DNA of 64,000 bases from Toxorhynchites rutilus septentrionalis (taxonomy: Eukaryota; Arthropoda; Insecta; Diptera; Culicidae): assembly GCF_029784135.1 (NCBI RefSeq), contig NC_073745.1:309394834-309458833 (forward strand), written 5' to 3'. Positions within the stretch are counted from its first letter, which is position 1. Every line of letters begins with the position of its first letter. Under the pieces are notes generated by a model. The model worked only from the letters and a program-made list of their open reading frames with translations, did not search any database and was not told where the DNA came from. Of this stretch, positions 55,781 through 64,000 are shown piece by piece. The position numbers were made by a program, and so were the translations under genes.

Positions 55781-56268
55781 AGAAATCCGAGGCTGATTGA
55801 AGACCAAAACATCATATGCGAGACCGCTTGATGTACACACCAATACCAACCGATGCGAGGTCGGTTGAGTATCAACTTTCACTAGAAATGCGATGCGGTG
55901 AGAAACGGAAGCGAAAAAGAAAAATAAAGAAGAACAGAATATAGGTTGAGAACAGCAATGTGAACAGATGTGAAGAGATGTGAAACCGTTTGAAGACCGA
56001 TTTACTGTTAGAGGTTTGTTAATTGGAACAAAATGTTTAGGGAGCCGGCAGATTTTAGAGAAATTAATGTTGATTGAGTGAAGCGTAAATCAGAGAGGCG
56101 GATTTTGATCATGCAATTCGTGAAGTTTTAAGATATTAAATAAACAAATTAAACATCAACCTCAGATGAATTATTAATAAATATGAAGTTATGCCATAAA
56201 TATTTTCCTAACATAATCAACCATGAAGAGGCAAATTTGACGAGAGATATGTTGATGACTCTTTTCAG

Positions 56269-57255
56269 ATGGATAACGACAAAAGCTTTTCTTTGGAGCA
56301 ATTTTACGATGCAGTTGATGCATCGGATCTCCGCCGGGAGTGGGAAGAGTGGCTTAGGTCATTCGAGCTACTGATGGAGTTGAAGCAAGTTGGTTCACAG
56401 CGTGAGAAATTGGTTCTCATGCTCGCACGCGGTGGTCGTGGCCTTCAAAGGATTTATTACAATCTGAGGCCTGTTCCAGAAGAAATTCAACCAGGACCGA
56501 CAAAAGTACCACTGGCACCCCAAGAGATTCCAGAGCATAATAACGCTGTCAAACGTCTGAATAATTTTTTTGTTGGTAAGCGCAACGAGCGTGTTGAGCT
56601 CGAAGTTTTTCGCTCACTAAAGCAGTCATCCGATGAATCGTTCAGCCACTTTATCCTCAAACTACGAACGCAAGCCGCCCGTTGTGATTTCCGGGAACGC
56701 GAGGAAAAAGAAATTTTACATCAGGTAACAATGGGCGCTCGAGATGAGAGGGTAAAGGACAAGGGCCTCGAAAACGCGATGGAACTTGATGAGCTGATGA
56801 ACTACGCCATCAATCGCGAACTTCTGATGAAACAGAAGGAGAAATCACAGTCGTTTAGAGCAGTGATTGAGACACCTGGGGTTTCCGCGGTGAGCCGGGA
56901 AACGGAGAGGAAGCCACAATATAGAGAGAAAAACACCGGTATGCGCTATTTCAACCGTGAAAAGCCATGGAGTGGAAAAATGTCCGTCAGGCAGGAATGT
57001 GATCGCTGTGGTTCCTGGCAACACCACAAAGATTCACGGAACTGCATTGCTCGGAACTCACGATGTAACAATTGCGGTCGTACAGGCCATTTCGCTAGGA
57101 AATGCAGAGCCATGCGAAAGACACAGCTTAAAGCACGCACCACTTGGAAGTCCACCAATAACGAGGCCGCCTACGCCATACGGGAGGAAAATCACAGCGA
57201 CGAGGAGCCACTACGCCGTCGTCCGAAACCGGAAGAGTCGATGGAGGTAGAATAA
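56269..57255 (+). CDS. gag: gag protein of the Ty3/gypsy element
   Basis: 328 residues. The first 200 resemble the retrotransposon gag capsid domain (LEQFYDAVDASDLRREWEEW, then VELEVFRSLKQSSDESFSHF and LRTQAARC). Residues 244-279 form two zinc knuckles, the first irregular (CDRCGSWQHHKDSRNC), the second canonical (CNNCGRTGHFARKC). I take ATG 56269 because homology begins there; an acceptor-like AG precedes it directly. The frame ends SMEVE-stop at 57253-57255. At GAG/GTAGAA (57246/57247) a donor could instead join it to pol. The protein forms the capsid. Confidence 0.9.
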   Translation: MDNDKSFSLEQFYDAVDASDLRREWEEWLRSFELLMELKQVGSQREKLVLMLARGGRGLQRIYYNLRPVPEEIQPGPTKVPLAPQEIPEHNNAVKRLNNFFVGKRNERVELEVFRSLKQSSDESFSHFILKLRTQAARCDFREREEKEILHQVTMGARDERVKDKGLENAMELDELMNYAINRELLMKQKEKSQSFRAVIETPGVSAVSRETERKPQYREKNTGMRYFNREKPWSGKMSVRQECDRCGSWQHHKDSRNCIARNSRCNNCGRTGHFARKCRAMRKTQLKARTTWKSTNNEAAYAIREENHSDEEPLRRRPKPEESMEVE

Positions 57256-57419
57256 TGTTTATACTTTATCTCATTCTTGCAATCAATAGATTAGAATTTC
57301 TTTTAATATCATCTGTGAACCTCATGTTTCTTTGAGGGATTGTAGTGTCTCGTTGATTTTTTTATAATAAATAAAGCAAAAGTCAGGATATTGGTTTGAT
57401 TTCCTCCTATTTCGTTTAG
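57247..57419 (+). other. Candidate 173-nt intron joining gag to pol
   Basis: Donor GAG/GTAGAAT, acceptor CCTCCTATTTCGTTTAG with a pyrimidine-rich tract, then the pol ATG. Removal fuses gag codon 326 in frame to pol codon 1. The stretch is AT-rich, non-coding and 173 nt long (not a multiple of three), with a TTTGAT branch-like site 25 bases before the acceptor. Confidence 0.5.
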
Positions 57420-60400
57420 ATGAATCCAGAGAACGATGGAATTATCACCTGCAAAATCGATCAGCATCCAGTAGACTTCTTGATCGATTCAGGAGCAGCA
57501 ATCAACACGATTACTGAACAAGTTTGGGAGAGACTTGTGAATGTCAATGCAACTCTGTTCAAAAAAAGATTCCACTGTGACCGAAAGTATCTGGCTTACG
57601 CTACCCAAGAACCATTGCAGGTATTGGTAATATTCGAAGCATGGATTTCGATAAATGAATCCAAACCGAAGAGTTACGCCGAATTTTTTGTCATTGAAGG
57701 GTCCCAAAAATCACTACTAAGTAAAAGAACGGCAGAAGATCTAAAGGTGTTGAAAGTCGGGCTTGAGGTACAGCATATTTCAGCTAAAAGTGAATCATTC
57801 CCAAAATTCCCCAACGTTCAGGTGAAGTTGTCGATAGATAAAAGGGTACCGCCGAGAAAAATCGCATACTTACGAATTCCTGTGGCTATGGAAAAGAAGG
57901 TCGATCAAAAATTATTGGAAATGTTGAACGGTGATGTTATTGAACCGGTCGTAGGTCCCTCGGAATGGATATCACCAATGGTTGTAGTACCCAAGGGCAA
58001 AGATGATATTAGGCTGTGTATCAACATGAAATACCCCAATGAAGCAATAAAACGTGAGCATTATCCTCTCCCGATGATTGATACATTCTTGAATAAACTC
58101 AGAGGGTCTACCGTCTTCTCAAAGCTTGACATAACTTCGGCATTTTACCACATTGAATTACACCCAGACTCTCGAGATATCACTACATTCATGACGAGCC
58201 GGGGCTTAATGAGATTCAAACGGCTCATGTTCGGAATCAATTGTGCCCCGGAGATATTTCAGCGGGTGATGACCGAGATGTTAGTCGGAATCGAGGGCGT
58301 TGTGGTGTATATCGACGATGTTGTAGTGGCTGGAAGCTCAAAAGGAGAACACGACGCCCGTCTCCAGCAAGTACTGGCTGTTCTCAACAAAAACTGTGCC
58401 ACTTTGAACAAAGCCAAGTGTCTTATTGGAGTAACCGAACTAGAGATCTTGGGTTTCAATGTAAGCGCAGCGGGTGTATGTCCTTCTGATGAGAAGATCT
58501 CAGCCATTCGTAATTTCCGTAGGCCAGAAACTAAAGAAGAAGTGCGGAGTTTCTTGGGACTGGTCAATTTTGTTGGCCAGTTTATTCCAGATTTGTCAAC
58601 GAGATCTGAACCATTGCGGCAATTCATGAGAGGGGATGTTGAAATCTTTGGGAAAGATCAACAAAGAGCCTTCGATGATCTTCGAAACGAGCTCTCTAAA
58701 ACCGTCCACAGACTAGGATTCTACGACCCAAATGATATGACAGAGCTGTACGTTGACGCTTCTCCCGTGGGCCTTGGGGCAGTGCTCACTCAGCGAAATG
58801 GTGAACAGATTCCGAGGATTATAAGTTTTGCTTCGAAGGGATTAACAAAAACCGAAAGAGTGTATCCCCAAACTCAACGTGAAGCGTTGGCAGTTGTATG
58901 GGCCGTCGAGAAATTCTACCCATACTTGTTCGGCATCCAGTTCACAGTGTTTACCGATCATAAAACATTAGACTATATCTACGGAGGGAAACACCAACAA
59001 GGAAAACGTGCATGCTCAAGGGCCGAAGGATGGGCATTACGGCTCCAGCCATACGATTTCCGCGTAGAACACATTCCTGGTTGCAAAAACATTTCAGACG
59101 TTCTCTCGAGATTGATGGTACACCCTGATGCATCTTCAGACACACCCTTCGACGAAGCTACTGAGCATTACCTTTGCGCAGTTGGAGAGGGACCGACGGC
59201 AATTTCTCTGCAAGAGATAAAAAAGGGAACTGAGCAGGATAAGGTTCTTAAAGCTGTGATAAAAGCAATATACGATCAGAAATGGCCATCCGAACTTTTT
59301 CGCTATCAAGCGTTTCATGATGAACTGGGAATATTCGAGGGAATTATTGTCCGGAATGATAGGATCGTCCTCCCGTCAAGCCTTAGAAAGAGAGCATTGG
59401 CGATTGCTCATAGGGGACACCCAGGAGTAGTTACCATGCGCCGAAATCTGCGAGAAAAAGTTTGGTGGCCACATATGGATCGGGATGTCGGGGACCATGT
59501 TCAAGAATGTGCTGGGTGCGCTGCAGTTAGTTCACAAGGTCCACCGGAACCAATGCTTCGCAAGAAAATGCCAGATCGTGCCTGGCAAGACATAGCAATT
59601 GATTTTTTTTCGGCCAAGGAATGTGCCACATTCCTTGTAACTGTGGATTATTACAGTCGCTTTCTGAGGATAACCGAGATGAAGGGAACGAACGCTGCGA
59701 AAACTATCCATGCTCTCGAAGCAATTTTCCGGGAGCACACATACCCAGAAACCATTCGGAGTGACAACGGGCCCCCGTTTTCCAGTGAGGAATTTTCGAA
59801 TTACTGTGAATCTAAAAACATTCGACTGATTCGTACAATTCCCTATTGGCCACAGATGAATGGTCTGGTGGAAAGACAAAACCAGGGTATTTTGCGTACC
59901 CTGCGTATTGCGAAAGCCATCAATACAGACTGGCGCAAAGCCATCCAAGATTATGTATATTCATACAACACGACGCCCCACTCCGTGACCGGAAAATCAC
60001 CAGTGGAATTGATGACCAGTAGACCGGTTAAGGATCTACTGCCGTCTTTGCGGACTGAACCATATTGGCGCCGAGATGAAGAAACCCGTGATAACGATGC
60101 GATAAGGAAGATGCAAGGGAAAATCTATGCGGACCAGCGAAGACACGCTAGAACATCAGACATCAATGTTGGAGACAAAGTCATGCTGAAAAATCACGAA
60201 ACTGGAAAGCTGGAGCCTAAATTCAAACTCGACAAATTCACTGTAGTCAAGAGAAGTGGCAATGACGTGGTCGTTACAAATGACGAGGGCGTTCTATATC
60301 ATAGACCGGTGTCTCACCTGAGGAAATGGCCTTTGGAAAAAGAAGTTCTACTAGAGGAAGCTACTTCAGCAGACGATTATCATCTCACCCTTCACTCAGA

Positions 60401-60590
60401 TGATACCAGGGAAAAAGGAGAAAGGACGAGCAACCTAACTACAAATACAAATTTACAACATCATACGGTATTTTCTAGAGTACGTTCCTCAGCTACAACG
60501 AGCAAAAGTGACGAAGACGGAACAAACGAAAGCAGCGTCGCAAAGCGCCCCAAACGTGACAGAAAAATGCCAACAAAATATAATTCATAG
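57420..60590 (+). CDS. pol: pol polyprotein: protease, RT, RNase H, integrase
   Basis: 1056 residues, uninterrupted. In order: aspartic protease with DSGA at residue 23; reverse transcriptase at about 165-340 with FSKLDITSAFYHIEL and active site YIDDVV near 297; RNase H from about 440 (LYVDASPVGLGAVL); integrase with HRGHPG and CAGC zinc ligands near 665-700, then catalytic Asp in AIDFF (about 726), Asp in RSDNGPPF (about 780) and Glu in LVERQNQ (about 816); a basic C-terminal tail (RPKRDRKMPTKYN). Pol is in a different frame from gag and needs splicing, internal initiation or another bypass to be expressed. No env frame follows. Confidence 0.95.
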   Translation: MNPENDGIITCKIDQHPVDFLIDSGAAINTITEQVWERLVNVNATLFKKRFHCDRKYLAYATQEPLQVLVIFEAWISINESKPKSYAEFFVIEGSQKSLLSKRTAEDLKVLKVGLEVQHISAKSESFPKFPNVQVKLSIDKRVPPRKIAYLRIPVAMEKKVDQKLLEMLNGDVIEPVVGPSEWISPMVVVPKGKDDIRLCINMKYPNEAIKREHYPLPMIDTFLNKLRGSTVFSKLDITSAFYHIELHPDSRDITTFMTSRGLMRFKRLMFGINCAPEIFQRVMTEMLVGIEGVVVYIDDVVVAGSSKGEHDARLQQVLAVLNKNCATLNKAKCLIGVTELEILGFNVSAAGVCPSDEKISAIRNFRRPETKEEVRSFLGLVNFVGQFIPDLSTRSEPLRQFMRGDVEIFGKDQQRAFDDLRNELSKTVHRLGFYDPNDMTELYVDASPVGLGAVLTQRNGEQIPRIISFASKGLTKTERVYPQTQREALAVVWAVEKFYPYLFGIQFTVFTDHKTLDYIYGGKHQQGKRACSRAEGWALRLQPYDFRVEHIPGCKNISDVLSRLMVHPDASSDTPFDEATEHYLCAVGEGPTAISLQEIKKGTEQDKVLKAVIKAIYDQKWPSELFRYQAFHDELGIFEGIIVRNDRIVLPSSLRKRALAIAHRGHPGVVTMRRNLREKVWWPHMDRDVGDHVQECAGCAAVSSQGPPEPMLRKKMPDRAWQDIAIDFFSAKECATFLVTVDYYSRFLRITEMKGTNAAKTIHALEAIFREHTYPETIRSDNGPPFSSEEFSNYCESKNIRLIRTIPYWPQMNGLVERQNQGILRTLRIAKAINTDWRKAIQDYVYSYNTTPHSVTGKSPVELMTSRPVKDLLPSLRTEPYWRRDEETRDNDAIRKMQGKIYADQRRHARTSDINVGDKVMLKNHETGKLEPKFKLDKFTVVKRSGNDVVVTNDEGVLYHRPVSHLRKWPLEKEVLLEEATSADDYHLTLHSDDTREKGERTSNLTTNTNLQHHTVFSRVRSSATTSKSDEDGTNESSVAKRPKRDRKMPTKYNS

Positions 60591-60660
60591 TTTAAGTCAG
60601 TATAGGAAGAGTTGCAGTTATTCATAACTTGTATCAAGATTTGTTTTATTTTGTCAGAGT

Positions 60661-60670
60661 AGAAAAGGGA
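60661..60670 (+). other. Polypurine tract
   Basis: AGAAAAGGGA directly in front of the 3' LTR; primes plus-strand DNA synthesis in LTR elements. Confidence 0.8.
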
Positions 60671-60940
60671 TGTAGAGTCGGTAAGCGATAGCCAACTCAT
60701 GGCCGTTTACCCTATTAGTTTTCGTGTACTTGGTGCGAGAGAGAATAATGCGAGGCGAGCGATTGATTCGAAGAGAGGGAGAGGGAATCGCGTGGAGGTA
60801 GAGAAAACGATTGTGATGTTCGGGGATGATGAGGAGTTTAACCGTTGAGGCGAGTGGAAGCAAATAAAAGGGTTAAGGACAATTTACGGACTTTCAATTA
60901 TTCCGGGAAATAGGAGGATACTTTCAGACGAGACGCTACA
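60671..60940 (+). repeat. 3' LTR
   Basis: Identical to the 5' LTR by eye; followed by the GGACT duplication at 60941-60945. Confidence 0.93.
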
Positions 60941-60942
60941 GG

Positions 60943-61080
60943 ACTCAGAATAACATTTTGATAAATCGTGGTGAGAGTGTTCTACAAGTGGCTGACGAAA
61001 CGGGCCTTCCACGGTCGACAGTTTACGGAATCGAGAAGCAAGAAATAGCATTGCGGTATTGCAAGGCGTTGGTCAACTAA
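60943..61080 (+). pseudogene. Helix-turn-helix fragment of a Tigger-type transposase
   Basis: 45 residues, TQNNILINRGESVLQVADET followed by GLPRSTVYGIEKQE, ending in TAA. It matches the psq/CENP-B-N type HTH that begins RKYNVLTIKDKNIVCES in the right-hand transposase copy (62966-63223), so the left half of the element holds the DNA-binding piece that the right half lacks. Confidence 0.55.
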
Positions 61081-61099
61081 ACTATCCCCTGATTTCGAG

Positions 61100-61700
61100 A
61101 TAATAATAGGAAATATAAAGGTAGAGAAACCAGATGCCGAAATCGACACAACTATCGTTAAGGAAGAATATGATGTGAAACTTAAAAATACGAATGCAAT
61201 CACTCAGCCCATGGCGCCGAAGAAATTAACCAAGAACATTCATAAACTTATCAAAAAAGGTTTAGATGGATATTTTAATGTTATTTCCGCATGTTCTTAT
61301 CTATATTAATTAATTGCAGCATCAAAACACAAATATTATTTACGATATGGATTAAAGGATGTTCAAGTACGTCCGCGGAATAATGAAACAGGGAAAGCAA
61401 TGTGTATATTGTGTGTTGAAATGGAGGTTGCAATTTATAAAAAAGTTGAATAAAGTCAAATATCTAATCGGAAGTCTCTAATTCGCATCTCAATTTTTAC
61501 AGGATTGTCATTTTCGCTGCAGAAAAGTGGAAATCATGTGTCACTTGCCATCTGTTTGTGAGAAACGCAATATCCCATATTGCTATACGCCGAGTCGGAA
61601 GACTTGGGAGCAGCAGTGGGTGTGAAATGAGGCACAGTCGCAATACTAATCCGAGAGCAGCCCGATTATCAGGAACAGTTCGATAAACTAAAAGTGAAGA
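61100..61700 (+). pseudogene. NHP2-like (H/ACA snoRNP subunit) gene copy with introns
   Basis: Exon-like pieces: 61105-61259 (KVEKPDAEIDTTIVKEEYD, then MAPKKLTKNIHKLIKK), intron 61260-61319 (GTTTAG...TTGCAG, 60 nt), 61320-about 61410 (ASKHKYYLRYGLKDVQVRPR), a second intron ending TTTACAG at 61502, and about 61503-61690 ([20 protein letters not shown], then frame-shifted remnants of the L7Ae-fold tail). NHP2 binds H/ACA guide RNAs for pseudouridylation. The copy keeps introns, so it arose from DNA, and it is frameshifted, hence non-functional. It lies between the arms of the Tigger-like element. Confidence 0.7.
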
Positions 61701-61985
61701 ATCAATGCCGTCAACACGAATATACCATTGTGCGAGTTTTTACAACACGATAAATTTTTAGGAGTATTTTCAACCATTTTTCCAATCAAAACAATTTATG
61801 GTGTTACAATCAATCATTTTGTATTTTTGTTATCATGCCATATACTTAATTAAAATTCACTATTGTTATTCGTCAAGAAGGCGAATAATTTCATTTTCAT
61901 ATTCGTTTTTTCATTTTTCGGCTTCCACTAATTTACGGTCATCACCAACAGCAATAAGAACATGATGCTGATAGCCTACTTATAA
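61701..61985. other. Spacer inside the Tigger-like element
   Basis: AT-rich; contains GCCGTCAACACGAATA at 61703, the motif also in the element's arms. Confidence 0.4.
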
Positions 61986-63223
61986 TCATTGCGTTTTTCG
62001 GATTGACTGCTCCAAGAGTACATATAACCGAAGTACTAAGATCACCCTCAGCACTTTCGTTAGCATCGCAATCTTGCTCTTCATGGTCGGCCTCGAAAAA
62101 GTCACCACCAGAGGCTTGGCCAATTGCTCGTCGGTATATATTTGCGCTACATCTATGTTGTCTGAGTTGCTTAGCCACTCTTGAACTTCTTCTTCGGTCA
62201 GTTCGTAGTTTGGATCAACGAGTTGCACTACTTTAGAAAGCAACACGCGGGGGTCACTTGTTGGTGAAGAAATTGTGAAATCCTTGAACGAGTTATAGTT
62301 TTGATCTTGACTTAAGAGATTGCGCCAACAGTTAGCAATCGTTTCTGGAGTTACAGTGGCCCACGCATCAGTCGCTAGTTGAATAGCATCATAAAGGCTA
62401 AATGATTTGATAACTTCTGTAACTGGGCGATCGCTGTCAGTTTCTAACAGAACACGGCGCAGAAAATTCGATTTATAGATAACTAAAAAATAAAAATAAT
62501 ATTCACTAACTTGGACTCGAAAATGTAATGACATTATTACCCTTAAAAGCATTGATGATTCCTTGATCCATAGGCTGAAGAAAGCTTGTCACATTTGGAG
62601 GAAGAAAGATCACCTGAATTTCTGCGTCATCCACTTGAAACATATCTTTACTGCAATGTGCGGTGCAATTATCTAGAATTAGAAGCGCATTAGTCGGTCT
62701 ATTCTGTGCAGCTGCCTTCCGTTTGATCTCAGGAACGAAAACGGAGTAGGACCAATCAGTAAACGTCGCACTAGTTTGCCACGCTTTCTTATTTGAAAAA
62801 TAGTGTATCCCATCAGGCACGCCTTGCGTTTTAAAGCACCTAGGATTTGATGCGCGGCCAAGCACTTGTAATGGTAATTTGTGGCTACCACTTGCATTGC
62901 TGCAAGGTGTAATTGTCAGTCTCTCCTTCAACGACTTGCGTCCGGGTGCAGTTTTTTCGCTAGAACTAACCAATGACTTTGTAGGCAAGGCTTTCACAGA
63001 CTATGTTCTTATCTTTGATGGTGAGGACATTATACTTTCGTCTCTTGTATTTCACTGGACGGTCATTTTGATCAGGCTTGCTGTTAGCTTCGCTGACGGT
63101 GATTTGTTCTAAAGCAATAGAACAGCTCGAATGAATGTTGACCGGTAGTAGATCTTCTAAATGTTCATCTAAATATTCTCCTTGCATGTATCCTTCACCA
63201 ATGTCTACGAAAATTGAGTCCAT
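61986..63223 (-). pseudogene. Tigger/pogo transposase, two exons, internally deleted
   Basis: Start ATG 63223-63221. The N-terminal 80 residues end in the HTH start (RRKYNVLTIKDKNIVCESLA). At about 62990 a deletion with frame change removes the rest of the DNA-binding region and the first catalytic Asp. From 62997 the DDE domain continues: APGRKSLKERLTITPCSNAS, ALLILDNCTAHC with the second Asp and FLPPNVTSFLQPMDQG with the third. A 59-nt intron (62540-62482, GTAATA...TTTTAG) joins it in phase to KSNFLRRVLLETD and NCWRNLLSQ up to TGA 61986-61988. Confidence 0.75.
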
Positions 63224-63824
63224 TTTGCTGTTTTTCTTTTCTGGTTCTAACTTGTTTTTCACATTCTGTTTTTCGTTTGTGCTGTGTTTGTTGATATTCG
63301 CGTTGACGGCACTGAGCTTTGTTCCACGATTTCGGGAGCGTCGAAGATAGTAAATAATTTTCAGGCGGAATGAACACGTATTCAAAATTACAATTATGAA
63401 TAAAAGTTAACCTAGCCGTATCGAATTAGCATTCTATTTAAATAAAATACACTTTTTTTCACAGGTGGTGAAAATATCTCATACGAAAATTGTGTTTGAA
63501 GACAATTTCAATTTTAATGAAAAGTTTCAGTCAAAATATCAGAAATGTATGGACAAACGGTTAAATAAGAGTAAAAAATACGTGTTTCAAGTAATTAAAT
63601 AACATAATGTAGAAATTTTCATTCAAATTTTAACATTTTAAAACTGCATTCGTGCCTTCTAATCTAATAGAGATTATACTATCTAGTTCGGAGCCCGAAT
63701 TGAAAGTCGCCACCAGACGTCGACACTGACCACTGTCAGCGTGAATGTCCAATTACAGGTCACAATCTCCTCTAATGCGACACTGAGTGGTGCCTCGACA
63801 TGTCGCATTAAATGTAAATTACTG
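63200..63824 (-). repeat. Right inverted arm of the Tigger-like element
   Basis: Inverted counterpart of 54067-54696, including GCGTTGACGGC (63299), TTTTCAGGCGGAATGAACAC (63358) and CGCCACCAGACGTCGACACT (63709). The TA target lies at 63825-63826. Confidence 0.8.
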
Positions 63825-63826
63825 TA

Positions 63827-64000
63827 TATACTAAAATGGGATTTCCAACATTTTCACAGTGTTGCCAAATATATTCAAAATTGACTAATAATTGCATTCA
63901 TATTTAAATTTAGCGAAAATTTCTATTATGGATTCTTTGTATATTTTCGTTTCTGTTACGTCCTGTGTTCAGTTCCCGAAGAGAGGGAAACATTGTACAG
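63827..64000. other. Flank after the Tigger-like element
   Basis: AT-rich, no feature seen before the window ends. Confidence 0.4.

Larger units (their letters stand above)
54999..56268 (+). other. Candidate leader intron of the gypsy element
   Basis: The donor GTG/GTAAGTT lies at 54999; the acceptor TCTTTTCAG ends at 56268, directly before the gag ATG. Length is 1270 bases. It contains a SINE and a tandem repeat, and the leader holds several upstream ATGs that would hinder translation of unspliced RNA. Not proven; purely sequence-based. Confidence 0.4.
54697..60940 (+). mobile_element. Ty3/gypsy LTR retrotransposon, structurally complete
   Basis: 6244 bp: 5' LTR 54697-54966, primer-binding site 54970-54987, leader with SINE and tandem repeats, gag 56269-57255, pol 57420-60590, polypurine tract 60661-60670, 3' LTR 60671-60940, 5-bp target duplication GGACT. 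The two 270-bp LTRs appear identical on reading, so the insertion is recent. The serine-type primer site, two zinc knuckles and absence of env suggest the Mag-like or a related env-less clade. It sits in the ATG of the Tigger-like transposase arm. Confidence 0.93.
54067..63824. mobile_element. Tigger/pogo-like DNA transposon with nested retrotransposon
   Basis: Bounded by TA on both sides (54065-54066 and 63825-63826). The ends CAGTAATTTACATTTAATG (left) and its complement CATTAAATGTAAATTACTG (right) fit pogo-type termini. The inverted similarity extends about 620 bases inward, up to and past the transposase ATG (left copy 54690, right copy 63223). Without the 6.25-kb retrotransposon it is about 3.5 kb. 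Contents: an HTH fragment (60943-61080), an NHP2-like gene copy (61100-61700) and the transposase (61986-63223, minus). Confidence 0.75.

Noticed and set aside
55490..55882. 130-residue minus-strand frame with repeated Cys/Leu motifs
   Set aside because: It mirrors the 84-bp tandem repeat in the gypsy leader.

Overview
The window reads as a transposon-rich chromosomal stretch of a dipteran nuclear genome. It has AT-rich non-coding DNA, spliced genes with GT/AG introns, tRNA-derived SINEs, Helitrons, mariner, ITmD37E, PIF/Harbinger and Tigger/pogo DNA transposons, and I-type and RLE-type LINEs. A culicine mosquito such as Aedes is the best inference, because ITmD37E elements and this TE load are typical of mosquitoes; no species-level marker was tested.

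Host genes. The main gene is the homologue of Tudor-SN (SND1, Tudor staphylococcal nuclease) on the minus strand. I could resolve it into eight coding exons (50384 down to 24359) that join in phase to a 922-residue protein. Its first intron (14.8 kb) and fifth and sixth introns are packed with repeats. A second, compact three-exon minus-strand gene (12188 to 11307, 164 residues) encodes a coiled-coil protein of the size of the augmin subunit Wac/HAUS1. Two host-gene fragments are pseudogenes: a DDB1-like piece (53.07-53.40 kb, minus) and an NHP2-like piece (61.1-61.7 kb, plus).

Layout. 0-4.5 kb: foldback and MITE-like repeats, a truncated mariner, a GC-rich block with repeated palindromes and an ITmD37E remnant. 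4574-10940: one complete I-type LINE, flanked by a 10-bp target duplication, with three lesions in ORF2. 11.3-12.2 kb: the Wac-like gene. 12.5-23.1 kb: Helitrons, a repeated 340-bp mosquito-type block, PIF/Harbinger and ITmD37E remnants. 23.6-50.4 kb: Tudor-SN with SINEs, foldbacks and an RLE LINE in its introns. 50.4-54 kb: SINE, unknown repeat and DDB1 fragment. 54067-63824: a Tigger/pogo-like DNA transposon with about 600-bp inverted arms, a spliced but deleted transposase and an NHP2 gene copy, into which a 6.2-kb Ty3/gypsy retrotransposon with identical LTRs has inserted.

The most unusual signal is in the Ty3/gypsy element. The gag ATG and the pol ATG each directly follow a consensus splice acceptor. 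Removing a 173-nt intron (57247-57419) would put gag and pol in one frame, and a consensus donor just after the primer-binding site could pair with the acceptor in front of gag. A SINE has inserted exactly into that donor, and its target duplication has preserved the GTAAGT. Splicing rather than frameshifting may therefore control the Gag to Gag-Pol ratio; this is inference from sequence only.
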